From: Anaspis maculata
Taxonomy: Eukaryota; Arthropoda; Insecta; Coleoptera; Scraptiidae
Assembly: GCA_949128115.1 (NCBI GenBank)
Contig: OX421964.1
Span: 32,604,177 to 32,668,176 of the forward strand
Length of the DNA: 64,000 nt
Direction of reading: 5' to 3'
Under the pieces are notes generated by a model. It made no database searches, was not told the origin of the DNA, and saw nothing but the letters and a program-made list of their open reading frames with translations. Shown here in pieces: positions 24,490 to 36,900 of this stretch; positions within the stretch are counted from its first letter, which is position 1; every line of letters begins with the position of its first letter. A program made the translations under genes and the position numbers.

Positions 24490-26990
24490 GCCGAGAATAG
24501 GTACTTGAGATTTATTTTTAAACAAGCATACCTCGACATGACCTACGGTTCACCAAATACGATCGGGAAATCTAAAGAAGTTACAGGCACGGGACAAAAA
24601 TCATCGTGTTCCTAGCTCCTAATTTTTTCTAATCATAGCTGCTTGTACACCGTTCTCGAAAAAAAAAAACTTGAGAACCAAACAAGATGAGACGGAACAA
24701 AAGCCATCGTGACGAAAAACTCTAGAACAAACTACAAAAAAACGGGACAAAAACCATCGTGTTCCCAGTCAGTCCCTTATCTGTCCCAATGAAAACTGTC
24801 TTTCAAGCCGCCCCTGAGGAAAAATAAGTTACAAAAGCACAATAAAAACCATCGTTGTCATAGTTGGCACAAGGCTTTCTATTTAGATAGATAGAAGAGT
24901 AAACAAGAGTAATTAAGTTCTAAGTTTTATGACAATCGTTCCATAAAGAGATTTCAAGATGACGGCGGAATCATGAAATTTAGCTGGATAATAAGAATAA
25001 TCATACGACACAAGGGTAAGTTCCAAGTTTCATGAAAATCGTTCCACAAATGAGAGATTTCAATATGGCGACCAAGATGGCGGCGCAACCATGAAATCCA
25101 ATCTGCTCACTGGCCACCCTTAAGGACCTAAGCTATCCATCGGAAAAAGTTCCAGGACTTTATTCTCCGAGGAGGAATTCAACTTCTTCGAAGTGTACAG
25201 GAAATCTTTATTTTTTGATAATGATTATTCATAACTATGTGGGTATGGGTAAAAAAAATAATGCCCCTGGAGACATCAGCTATCTATCGGAAAAAAGTCC
25301 CAAAGGCTTCCAAGTTATATCAAAAAACCATTTTTTTAATTCTACTTTCAAGGGCTGTATCTCAGTTACGCGGTTTTGAAAAAGTTTTTTCCCAGGAAGT
25401 CCGCTTCTTTTTTATGCCACATCGATTGTTAAAATACTGAACATGTTTCGCGAATACCGTTCACGCTGCATGATAGTCTACAATCCCACACCAAGCTCGT
25501 AAGAAAATGATGGCTCTGGCCTCATCTGAGTCATCTGTCTAATTTGAGTAATTTGGTGATCAGAGCAATCGGTGCGGTGGCGGCCCCACTGTGTTTCCAT
25601 GCATTCTGCACCACTCTGTTTTCATAAATTCTACGCCACTGGTTCTGTAAATTTTCGCCATGAATAATTGTCTACCTTAATTCTACCTCACTGGTTTGAT
25701 GTTTTTGAGGTTGTATGCACTCCAAGAATTCAAGATCTAGGAACTACTTCAGAACAAGATTAGTCGTACCTGTCCGAAACCATTTGTCCTATTTCGAAAA
25801 TTTTTCCTCCAAAAATTAACTTGATCTTTTCTACAACTTTCATTCGCAGCATGTCTGCACCTAAAATGATTATTTCGTGGGTCCCGTCGCATGTGGAAGT
25901 TTGCATTGCATTTTTTTCAAACTCACGGAATGTGCTTTCAATTTGAAAAAATTACCGTCACAAAATTGGAACCGTTTCGATTTTGAAAATGGGTCTACAC
26001 GACGCCCAATCCAATCTGCTTTCGATATCACTTGAAATTTTTCGAAAAAAGTCGATCCCCGAGCAGGAATGAATTTCTGAGTGGAGTACTGCATCAAAAT
26101 AAGCGAGTCGCCCTGGTCGTAATCCGGGCGACAGGCCTTCTCGGGTGGCAATGGCCAGGGGTGGATGGTGGACAATTATTTTTTTCAGTTTTGGCGGTCG
26201 TGTTTGCATTATGTCAACAAAATTTTAACCAAACGTTCCACCCGTCATATGACTACCCACATACCAAATTTCATCAAAATCTATCAAAGCGTTCCAAAGA
26301 TGTGACAATAAAACGGACATTTTTATTTATGTTGTGGTACACCTGATTGACGTTTCGGGGCTATAAGCTTATTTTCACGTCTGGCTACTATTTGACGCAT
26401 ATTCGCAAAGTTGTATCGCAATCGCTCCAAAAACCTGGAAAAAAAGCGAGGGACTATTTTCACCAGTTTTCCGGAAAACATTGAAAAATTGTTTTCTTTT
26501 TAAGTTGGATGCCTCATTTTTATCGGAGCTGTCCATGTTCCGTCAAGTCCCTGGTGGATACTCTTGCTGCTGCAAACCAAATTTGGTCGAAATCTGTTTG
26601 GTACTTCTCGAGTTATCGAGCGTCAAAGTTTTTTCTTTAACAGCTTGTAACTTATGACAGATATGTCATAACTGTCACATGTTCTGAATAGTCTCTCAAG
26701 GGCTTCAAAATGAGCTGTCAAAAATCAAAATCGTTACATCAAAATCTTTTGTCACTTTTTGACAGTGTCATTTCCCTTTGCCAGATCACGGTGAAAAGCT
26801 TACTTTCTTTTTTCTCCCACCGACCATACGCGCAAACCAAATTTGGCTGAACTCGGTCTGACGGTTTGGAAATAAATCGAGGGACAAAAAAAACCCTGAC
26901 ATGCACACTAACAGACAGACCGACACGGATTTTTTTCGACAGATCTTGACTTTTTAGCATACAAGAAGCCCGAAAAATGAATAAAATTTT
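24490..26990. repeat. Old dispersed repeats with GGCGGC and ACAGACAGACCGAC blocks
   Basis: The part 24900-25110 (GAAAATCGTTCCAC..., CAATATGGCGACCAAGATGG) matches the satellite units at 59.96-60.13 kb on the opposite strand. The part 26400-26940 has the recurrent GCAAACCAAATTTGG.(C/T)GAA phrase twice and ends with ACAGACAGACCGACACGG, the kind of tail seen in many arthropod dispersed repeats. No gene is seen. Confidence 0.5.
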
Positions 26991-27579
26991 GTTTTTTTTT
27001 TTCGCGATTACCTACCTTAGGTACTTCTAATTTTTCGAAGAATTCGATGAGAAGTAAAACTAATAATCTTGGTAATTTACGTCCATAAGCCCTGTCAAAA
27101 TTGAATTACGCATTATGGTACTTACTTGGGGAGTATGACCATACACATTTATTCTGTGACCTAATTAACCTATGGTTTGTACGATTGTTCGACAAATTCA
27201 AAAGAACTGCTATCCTTTTGACTTTCCACCTCTTTTCTGATTTTTACATCATCTTCATTTTCCAAATCCAATTCTGACTTAACTCTTACTTCGTACTCTG
27301 CGACTATAACGTAATAAAACAAACAAAAAGTGGAGAAAATCGAGAAGACCTGCAACTTCGAAGCAGAGCATAACTTTGAAATTTTCAATTACTCTCAACG
27401 GGACTCCTGGATTTTTTTCTGATTATAAATAAAAACGTTATTTTCCAGCTTATTGTGCCTAAAATCTGACAGAGCCACCCGCAAGCAAGCGATAAGCTAT
27501 TTCGAGTGAAATACAAGCTTTAAAATAATATGAATTTTGCAGTAATTTACCAACCAACGGGGTGTTTGTAATTTTCTGG

Positions 27580-27680
27580 TAATTTACCAGGTAATTCATG
27601 GCAATCAAAAATTGGTAAATGACGATAAACTACGGTAAATGAAATTGTAATTTACCCGGTAAATTATAATTTTACATCAC
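27580..27680. repeat. Palindromic AATTTACC cluster
   Basis: GGTAATTTACCAGGTAATTC, TGGTAAATGACG, ACGGTAAATGAAATTG and AATTTACCCGGTAAATT are interleaved direct and inverted copies of a GGTAAATT core. Confidence 0.65.
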
Positions 27681-28055
27681 TGCGTCACCCAAGGCTCTCA
27701 TGGTAATATGCATTTGCAGCGCCTACCATGGCCCATCAGAGATTTGAAAGAGAAAAATAAGTTCTTTGTTGTCGTAGAACATAATCCATTTTGAGATTGA
27801 TTTTCCATGATTCATCATGATCGGTCCAAGGATACATTTTTGGTGGCTGGCTGAACAAAATATGTAGTTTTTGGAGAAATGCAAAAAAAATCGGGCAGTC
27901 ATTATCATGTCATGTCTCACTAAAAGAAGGGCAATATTGCAGAAACTGAAACCACGCTGAAATGTCATAAAATGTTGGGCCACATGCGTCTGGTTGTTAG
28001 ATGATACAAGACATGAAAGACGTGCATGCAGGAAGTTTTTCAACAAAGTTCTGAG

Positions 28056-28190
28056 CCACGTATTATTTTCAGAAAGCCATCAAAAGTTTGTGACTCACAA
28101 TATTACATCCATTTTGAGATTTAGTACCAAAATTTATTATCATCTGTTCAGAGACAAAATTTTGGTGGCTTTCTGAAAATAATACGTGCC
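28056..28190. repeat. Inverted repeat, 135 bp
   Basis: CACGTATTATTTTCAGAAAG at the left is complementary to CTTTCTGAAAATAATACGTG at the right, with arms of about 30 bp. The block TTTTGGTGGCT(T/G).CTGAA also occurs once at 27840, so a partial direct copy lies upstream. Confidence 0.75.
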
Positions 28191-28723
28191 TTTGTCGAGA
28201 CCAAATATTTCAAGTTTATTTATTCACTCAAGAGAAAATGCGTTACTGAGCCTCACCCCCCTCCCCCTCGTAACGGCATTATCACTTGTTTTCACAATAA
28301 AATCTACAGTTCCGAATCCTTTGCGTTCGAATAAGATGTATTTTGCAAGCCAAAACAAGAGCTTCCTGAAAGGCTGTCACATGTTTTATATAATATTTAT
28401 AAGATGAAATTTCCACTGACGTAACGAATTACTTTTCAAATGAAAAGTACATAGGTGGTACTAGAAGGTGAGTGGTAGTTTTCTACAGAAATGGAAGTTG
28501 TAGACACAGTGTTTCGCTATATTATTTTAGCTCTTCAGTACAGCATACCAGACGCGAATTTTCTGTAAAACTACCAAGACTGTTGTATAGATTTTCAACA
28601 ACATACCTCTGCAGCCGGGAGACAATAAAATTTTTATAATATCTGTTTGGGATTACATTTTGTATTTCCATCATAGTTTTTCCTTCAAGTAATCGGGTTT
28701 GCACTTAATTTAATTTCCAAGCA

Positions 28724-29042
28724 CTTACCTGAGTAGCTCATAGCGCAGCGAATTAACTTCAGCGCCGACTTGTTGTTGCTGATGGTCCGGATTCGATTCC
28801 CAGGCCGGACCAAAAAAATACGAGTTCTTTGATTTAGTTCGTGCAAGGGCATTAGCACGTGAAATTTGAACGATGGTGTACAGAGTACCGACCCCATGGA
28901 TGTTAGTGGTCGTTGAAGATTCCCACCCTGTGTTGGAATGCACAGGAATTCGCAAAAATTTACGGTATAGTGGAGAAGAGGCGTCGATGTCAGGCCTCGA
29001 AGCGGAATAGACCCGACGTTGAATAACAAATGAAAAAAAAAA
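28724..29042 (+). mobile_element. tRNA-derived SINE, copy 1
   Basis: Pol III-type promoter: A-box-like TAGCTCATAGCGCAGCG at 28734 and B-box GGATTCGATTCCC at 28789. A tRNA-unrelated body follows with AACGATGGTGTACAGAGTACC, GACCCCATGG and GGCCTCGAAGCGGAATAG, then an A-rich tail at 29031-29042. The body is shared with the SINE at 32.6/34.6 kb. Confidence 0.8.
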
Positions 29043-29080
29043 CTAACCCAACTACTCAAATTATATTATTTTCATCTTAG

Positions 29081-29462
29081 ACAGGTCTTTCACTTTTCTT
29101 GTCAATATTTTAGGAGATAATGGAGCATAAAAAAAAAGTAACTACTTCTTTTAAAAAAAAAATTGAAAATTTGAATAAATAAATGTTACAAATTTTCAAA
29201 ATGTGACAAAAATCAGTATGACCAGCTTGTGAGCATACTTCAACTTGCATGCATCAACTTCCGATATGTGTACTAAATTTTGTCAAAATCCAGTGATTTA
29301 AATTTAGAGTTATAGCAAAAAAAAACATTTCCAAAACTCAACTTTGAAAGCCTCTATCTTCGTTATAAGGCGTTTCCAATGTAATTTTTTTCGAGACAGT
29401 CCACTGATTTTTGGTGCTCCACCATCTCCTAAAATATTGGCAAAAAAAGTGTAACACCCCTA
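29081..29462. mobile_element. TIR repeat family R1, copy 2
   Basis: Starts ACAGGTCTTTCACTTTTCTT and ends AAAAAAAGTGTAACACCCC. Carries GACAAAAATCAGTATGACCAGC and TTTTGTCAAAATCCAGTGA as in copy 1, without the nested hairpin. Confidence 0.75.
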
Positions 29463-30383
29463 GGTAACACCAAACACCTTGTATAGCAACTGTAACAAAC
29501 TAAAATTTGATACCTCATTTCTGCAATTTGAGCATTAGACAGCTAGAAATGTTTACTTCTGGCTACTCGGTTTTGTCTATGGTCATTTACACAGTTGCCA
29601 AATTTAATTAGAGTCAATGTAGGAGAAGAATACAAGGTAGGTGGGTAATTGAAAGTGAAGGAATCAACAAAGTTGTTCAACTCAGCGATGCCAGTGCCAT
29701 GTAAATTACTTGTTATCTCAAAATTTAATAAAGGAGAACAAAATAACCTGGATACCGATCCTGGAAATCGATATGCTGCTCCATTCTCATTTCCGGCGTG
29801 ATGAATAGGAGAATTCGAGGTGGCACCGAATTAATTGAGTGAACATGTCAAAATTTACAGACCTCGTGTTTATATTCCTCCTAGTGAGAAATACGAGGAG
29901 AAATACCTATACCTTACCCTCTGCTTGAGATACAGCTCCACAACCCTGTATAACTTGCAAGTCCATTTACATCTCTGCAGTAAAGCTCAAGCCGTAACAC
30001 GGAAGCCGCTTTCCTAAATGGGAATTATTTTTTCTGGGGGTCTCCTTTTACGATCGGGTTGCTAATTTTTGAAGCATCAGCGAAAAACTGGCTGACATCA
30101 CTCTCAAGTTACGTAACGCATATTTACCTTTGCAATATTTGCTATTTGCTAATGGGTACCAGATCAATAATCCGTAGATAACGACACCTTCTTATCTGAA
30201 AAGGACTGATTTTCTTGATTTACCGGCTTTTTTTCTGCGCCGACATTTTTGGGAAGCTCCTTTAAAACTAGTCTAGCCCGCAAACAAAGACCCGAAGGAC
30301 GTTGGTTGCTACACGGATTACAATGGCAAGAGTCTGTCCGCTGGACCAAGTTCAAAGACCTTCGGCAGCAGCACAAACCTGAT

Positions 30384-30421
30384 CTATACAAAATCCAACC
30401 TGCCGCCTGCTTCTTCTTCAC
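30384..30421 (-). CDS. Possible alternative terminal exon B
   Basis: 38 nt following ACATTCAG and starting GT GAA GAA like terminal exon A. In the matching phase it gives EEEAGGRLDFV then TAG, which would end the protein in a hydrophobic residue. No good polypyrimidine tract precedes it, so it may be a relic duplicate or part of the 3' UTR of exon A. Confidence 0.35.
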
Positions 30422-30860
30422 CTGAATGTTGGCTGCACCTTTTATTATAGCCAGTTCGATTGGTAAAATTGAAGCGGCCGTTTTATCGTTAAATAAATTT
30501 TATTAAATCAAAAACACACAGATAAAAATAAAATCCATAATAATCATATAAATAATAAAGATATAACGTACAATAATCAAAGGGAAACAAATTCTTTTTA
30601 GTCGAGCACAATAATGTAATAATTCATCATGATGAGGAAATTAGTCGTATAATTCTACGCCCTATCTTTTTTTTTTCATTTTAAGTAGTAGTATTAGGAT
30701 CGAGTGCTTTACTTTTGTGTTAGCGATACAAATGGTAATAGTAATACTAGTCGGTTAGAATTATTAAATTATTGTTATAAAATGTACACAAAAACTACAA
30801 TTTTGTTTCTATACGTGGTTGGCGAAGGGAAGGTGGGGGCAGGCGAGGGTACCTATCTTC
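30422..30860 (-). other. Probable 3' UTR of adaptor gene (terminal exon A)
   Basis: AT-rich sequence downstream of the TAA at 30861. It has AATAAA on the minus strand near 30490-30505. No other feature is visible apart from the alternative acceptor at its far end. Confidence 0.5.
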
Positions 30861-30940
30861 TTATTGCTGTTCCAACGAGTAGTGGCGCGATCTTTTCCAA
30901 AAGCTCTTGAAAAAACCCTTCTTCTTCTGCACTTCTTCAC
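30861..30940 (-). CDS. Adaptor gene terminal exon A
   Basis: 80 nt beginning GT GAA GAA after TTAGTTTCAG. It encodes EEVQKKKGFFKSFWKRSR followed by HYSLEQQ and TAA. The strongly basic aromatic tail could bind membrane or acidic partners, and RSRHYS is a basophilic kinase or 14-3-3-type site. AATAAA signals on this strand lie roughly 350-400 nt downstream, near 30.49-30.50 kb. Confidence 0.75.
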
Positions 30941-33900
30941 CTGAAACTAAAGATATCCACATTCAATCAAATATGATTATTGTATTAAATTGGTGGTGAA
31001 TGATGGCAAAACTTCCAATATGTATGGGCGACTAATATGTATGGGCGAACCGAAGTGCATAGAGAGAAAATATTTTTTTTTGTAGAATAAAAGATCGCGC
31101 AAGAGTATGTATCCGGGAATTGCCAGATACAAAAACAAATGAAAAACATCGGAAACATCAAGAAACATGTTATTGTATTCTGGCTGGGAATTGTCTTCAA
31201 GCTCAGTGAAGCCACCCCCCTGCAAAATTGTACGCCTGCTGAATTTTTCATACGTCCATTAGAGCGACACCAATAATTGCGATATTAAGAATTTAGGCTT
31301 TCTCTCGTATACATTTTAAAGAAATGTACGTGCGGCATTATCAGAGCAAATAACAATCTCCAGGCAAAACGCAAACACTAAGGGATTATTGTGGAAAAAC
31401 GATTTCGTTATCAGCATCACATCGCCAATCATGATCACAGCCTTATTTATTGGCATCAAATGCGAGAGATAATAAATAATTCCACATCGCTGCTCCCTTG
31501 AAAACATTAATAATCCTTCTACTTCAATCCCTGAGCGTTCGCCCCTTTCTCCAGGAGAGATACAAGGCCTTCGTTACAAGGAGCTCGTGAAAACCATTTG
31601 AGCGGTTAAGGGGGCAAAAATCAATAATTTTAAAACATTTCGACTCAACGAGTGGATAGACGACTTGAAAATTTCGATAATCCCAGAGTCGGCAGTTCAT
31701 ATACTGCAATAATTTGCGACACGAGCGACTTTGCAATTTAGCAATTCCCAACTTTAATTAAATTGCTGAATTGTTTAGAGGCTTTCAGATGAGTAACGTT
31801 GATTATGATAATGGCAAAGTTCCCCGTGGATCCTTTGGGATTTTTAAAGTGCCGGACAGCTAATTTAATAATTTATAAGTTCTGATGGAATGTGAAATTT
31901 TAAATAAAAGTGCGTACACTACTACTTAATGGCGGTAAACAACTTTATGGGCTGTGCTCCGCGTGTGTATGTGCGTGTGTGACACACATACCGATCTTCT
32001 TCAGCTTCTGCAGCTGGGTTTACAACATTTTTACGATTTTCGAAGTTTTAAGGGCGAATTCAAGATCAGCTCTCAATAATTTATGTAAGGTCAAGATCCG
32101 GTCACTAGACCACTGAACTGTCGTGTTTGTGGTGTGGCTTTGACCTAACAACAAAGCGTGAGGTTTTTCCTATACAGGATGATCCGGAAAGGTCAGATCT
32201 AACCAGTGCCACAGGGTATTATGTAATATTTTATGAAGCCAACAAAAAATAATAAATCCTTAACTTTTATTTTTCGAATGAAGGGCCAAAGGGTGGTACT
32301 TTGAACCCTTTTAATATGTTTCGTTATTTTTCGTTACTTCAAAATATTTTAGTGAACTGTTAGTTGGTGACAGAATTCTGGGAAAAAATAACAACTGCAA
32401 TAACAATGTTGACTGAATTTCATTTTTCTATACAGGGTGAGTCATAAACCTTCAAGACTATTGTTCTTCAAAAATGCCTCCGAACCATTAGGTTGGTCTA
32501 GCAGATGATTACACGGTTTTCTATTAAGGAATTTTTTCGGAGGTTTTTCTTAGAGAAGTCGGATTTTTCCACTTAATGACTCACCCCGTAGGTATTGTAA
32601 ACGGAAATCTACTCATCCAATAGTTGATTTTTTTTTATTCGTTTATTTAACGTCGGCCTATTTCCGCAACGAGGCCTAACACCGACGCCGGTGAATGCTT
32701 TCCTCCACTGTACCGGAAATTTTGCCGAGCCCCTGTGTTCCAACGGATTTTTAACAACCACCAATAGCCCAGGCGCCAGGGAAAACAATAAGGAAATAAT
32801 TGTTTTCTGGCTGGAAACTAGCTTAAAACGATCTGTTTAGCTTGGGTTTTGACATACTAGTTTCCCCCCTTTCGGAAATGTCGGCGTCATGTCGCCATCA
32901 TCAACAAGAAGTGCACCAGCGTGGTTTTTGACGAATATCTTATTTTGGGTCATCTGACAGCAAAAGATGTAAGGAGTCATTTTGAAGCCTATGAAATTCC
33001 CCACAGTTTGGTTTTTCAATCAATTTTCTGCGACCTATGGTCTTTGAGATAGAGCTTCTGGAAGCGAGAGTCATTGTCGTGAAAGCTTCATGGCCACTTG
33101 ACTCGAAAAACTAAAATGTCGATGTGACAAAAAAAATTCAAAATGAGATTACTCGAGAATTCTTCATGCTATAGTTGCGATGATGGTCTTAAACTCTTCC
33201 TCTTGAACCGTAGATTACGAATATTGAAAAGTCAAAAACGTCACATTGTACATATACAGGTGTACTACGGAAATCAAATCGGAACAGAGAAATTTGACAT
33301 ATTTCTTCGATTTAGCCTATGCGAAACTCTAAGCACTTATGACAAGTCCAATATCAATATGCATTGCTCTGTAAGCTTCACTTGATACACTCAAGAAGTG
33401 GTCAGCTCACAGCCTTCCTGCAAAGTGTTTTGAAGGCCCTCTGAAATCATCAAAATTTACAGTAGCAAGAAATGTATGTAACAGTATGTAATGTTTATTA
33501 ATGTTTCACATAAAGAAAATGTTTACACAAGTCCACACTTGTATATTTATGCCAGTATATTTATACCAAGGAACCAAAGTGAATTTTTGATCCCTTGGGT
33601 GAAGTTTGTTGCTCCAGGGCCCTTTGGGTCCAAATCCCAAAATTAAAAATTCACTTTGGTCCCTTGGTATATAATATACTGTTATATACATTCCTTGGTA
33701 CTGTAAATTTTCAATATTTTGATGATTTCAGAGGGCCTTCAAAACATTTTACAGTAAAGCTGTGAGCTGACCACTACTTTAGTGTATTAAGTGAAGCTTA
33801 TTGAGCAAATCCATATTGATATTGGATTCGTGTTAGGTGCTTAGAGTGTCGCATATAGGCCAAAATCGAAGAAATATGTAAAAATTCTCTGATCTGATTT

Positions 33901-36900
33901 GATTCCCTCAGTACACCCTGTATATGTACAATGTGACATTTTTGACTTTTCTATATTCGTAATCAACGCTTCAAGAGGAAGAGTTCAAAATCATCACTGC
34001 AACTATAGCATGAAGGATTCTCGAGAAATCTCATTTTGAAATTTTTTTGTCACATCGACATTTTAGTTTTTCGAGTCGAGTGGCCATGGAGCTTTTACGA
34101 CAATGTCTCTCGCTTCCAGAAGCTCTATCTCAAAAACCATAGGTCGCAGAAAGGTCATTCAAAAACTGTTCTGTGGGGAATTTAATTGTTTTCAAAATGA
34201 CTTCTTACACCTTTTGCTGTCAGATGGCTCAAAATCAAGATATTCGGCAAAAACCACGCTGGTGCACTTCTTGTTGATGATGGCGACATGACGCCGACAT
34301 TTCCGAAAGGGGGGAAATTAGTATGTCAAAACCTAAGCCACACAGATCGTTTTAGGCTAGTTTCCAGCCAGGAAACAATTATTTCCTTATTGAGCTGATT
34401 TTTGCTCCCTGGCGCCTGGGCTACAACATCGCATGGGGTCGGCACCATCGTTCGTATTTTACGTGCTATGCGACACACACAGTCTTGCATTTAGCAAGCA
34501 TTCCAACTAAACCGAGAGCTTGTTTTCGAGGCGAAAATCCGTCCCCGGCGGAGATCGAACCCGCGACCTCTGGAGTGGTAGTCGAACGCGCTAACTACCA
34601 CACTACAAGCTCCTCTAGTTGATATTTCTTTTTCATAATCCTGCCACCAAAAATCTAGTGGAATATTTGGAATAACGAAACTCGACGGGTTCGAAGGACC
34701 ACGCTTTGATCCTTCATAATCTTCAGAATAATAAGTTGACGAAGTTTTTCGTAATTTTTTGTGGACTTCATGGAAGATTCTATATACCGTAGATAGTAGT
34801 GCTTTAATCTGACCTTTCGGGATCACCCTGTATTCGTTCCGTAGACCGATAATGTAGGTTTTGCAATTAGAAATAATGACAATAGTGGGTGAAATACGAA
34901 AAAAATGAGTCAATGTAGGTACCTAGTTTATTTTTAGCTGATCTTGCCAAAAAAAGAGTCATACGTAAACATTATGATTGTATGTAGCGTTTTCGGTAAG
35001 AGTGATATAGCCTTAGCGTCAGTCCCACAAAAAAAGATGATCAGCGATCAAGGCTGATTGCAGATTAACTGAACTTTTTTCTGCTGAATGCTTGACGATT
35101 GACCACAAAAAATGCCTGAAATTTGTACTAAACCCATCATCTTTTCATTATTGAGACATGAACCAGCATTTCCATTGATTAGTCAGCTACAAATTGACAA
35201 ACAAAAATCGCGAATCAACTAATCTCGTATCACCTTTTTTGTGGAACCCACGGTTAATCAGAGATAGGCGTTTCAATTTAAGATCGCAGCGCTGTTAACG
35301 GCCACATTTTCAACTAAACTGACACGGGTGAATGTGGAAGATACAGATACGATTGACAGATAGATGAAAGAGGCGTTAAGGCGACTTCGGGTTGTTTTTG
35401 TATTAACTGCATTTTTTATTCAAACAGAAAAAAGGAAGCGACTTGAAAAAAGGAAAGAGTTTTAGCCTTGCTGGTCCTCCAGCGGACACCCGCACTCCGC
35501 AGGCTCGCAGCCCAAAGTTCGAGCACTGGTCTTTCGGGGTGGTACCTACTGGTGGTAGGTGTTTTTGAAATGTGATAAAGCAGGGGCAAAGTGTGCGTAC
35601 ATACAGGTTTTTTTTTAGTAATGTCACAGTTTGAATGGTTTCTGGCAGGCAAAGTTCGCAACTTATCAACAGGAGCATGGCAGCATCTTGTAACTTACAG
35701 TTTCAAGTTTTGTTTGACATTATACAACCACAGATGTCGGCCATCAACTTTGTCTGCACGGTGCGACAGAACAAAAAGTAGTACTTGGCCATACCAGGAA
35801 ACAGTGTTGAAAAGTCGCTTTGTTTTTTTCTTTGCAGGCATTTCCAAAGACCAGGTATTCATAGACATGATCAGGAACATCGTTATCTTGAGGAGAGAAC
35901 AAAAAAATGTCTGCACTGAAGTTACCTTTGGAGATTCTGTGACACCCGCCGAGCACTTCATTTCTGATTAAGGTGGCCGGAATATTGGTCAAATAACACA
36001 GTTTTCTGTCAGTTCCAGTAACCTTATTCTCTGGAAGAAAATTACCATTTAGGTCTCTTTTGAAAGCTACAAGAATGGTCTTCAACGTAACGAGCTGAAA
36101 TTTAAATTTTTTGAAAAATAATTTTCAAAAATTAATTTTTTTAAAATAATTGAAAAAATAATTTTCAAAAATTAATTTTTTTCACAAAAATTTAAAATTT
36201 CAGCTCGTTACGTTGAAGAGTATTCTTGTAGCTTTCAAAAGAGACCTGAATGGTAATTTTTTTCCAGAGAATAAGGTTACTGGAACTGACAGAAAAGAAA
36301 ACTGTGTCGTTTGACCAATATTCCGGCCACCTTAAAGACTTTTAAATAGTAAGTTTAAGACTTTAAAGTTTCTAGTAAATGTCGGGCACCGCCCTGAAGT
36401 TGCACAAAGACAACCTTTCAAAATTCAAATTACAGGTTTAAATTTTTTATGAGTTTCAAGTGAATTGACACAGTAATGGAGGAAAACTTTGAATTTCATT
36501 TCAACACAAGGAAACAAACAATTTGCAATTTTCAGGCTTTTTGGCACCGTGTACGCGAACTGCTGTGCTGTGCTCTGATGTGATGAGACTTCTTTAGCTG
36601 GCCGGCCCCGTTACTTTTTTTGTCGCAGTCAAGGTAACGGCCAAATAACCATCAAAATGGCGCCGCCCAGTATTGCAGGTGTCGGACGTCACTGCAAAAC
36701 GTCACTGGTTGCGCGGCATAGCTATTCATATTCAAGTATGTGCCTTCTAGTAGTAATAAATAATTGTTTCTATTGGCTGAAAAGTCGTTCTTGCGCCTTT
36801 TCGACACCGCTTTCAGTATTTAAAAGGGCCCATTGCTGAACCAAAGTAGAATAAGAAGCATTCTGTTAAACAAACCGCTTGAGCCCCAAAACCAGTCTTG

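Larger units (their letters stand above)
32173..34832. mobile_element. Outer foldback element, 2.66 kb
   Basis: TACAGGATGATCCGGAAAGG at the left is complementary to the right end (CCTTTCGGGATCACCCTGTA). Between the ends lie a short TIR element (32431-32590), a SINE, and a second foldback inside that SINE. Confidence 0.75.

Noticed and set aside
28728..28808. A tRNA gene on the plus strand
   Set aside because: Same reason: SINE head followed by shared body and A-rich tail.
34545..34615. A tRNA gene on the minus strand
   Set aside because: The A and B boxes are present, but the acceptor and anticodon stems do not fold properly and the sequence continues into a SINE body shared with 28.7 kb.
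35012..35262. Possible TIR element (CCCACAAAAAAAG / CTTTTTTGTGG)
   Set aside because: Only the A-rich ends pair clearly; inner sequence does not, so it was not called.
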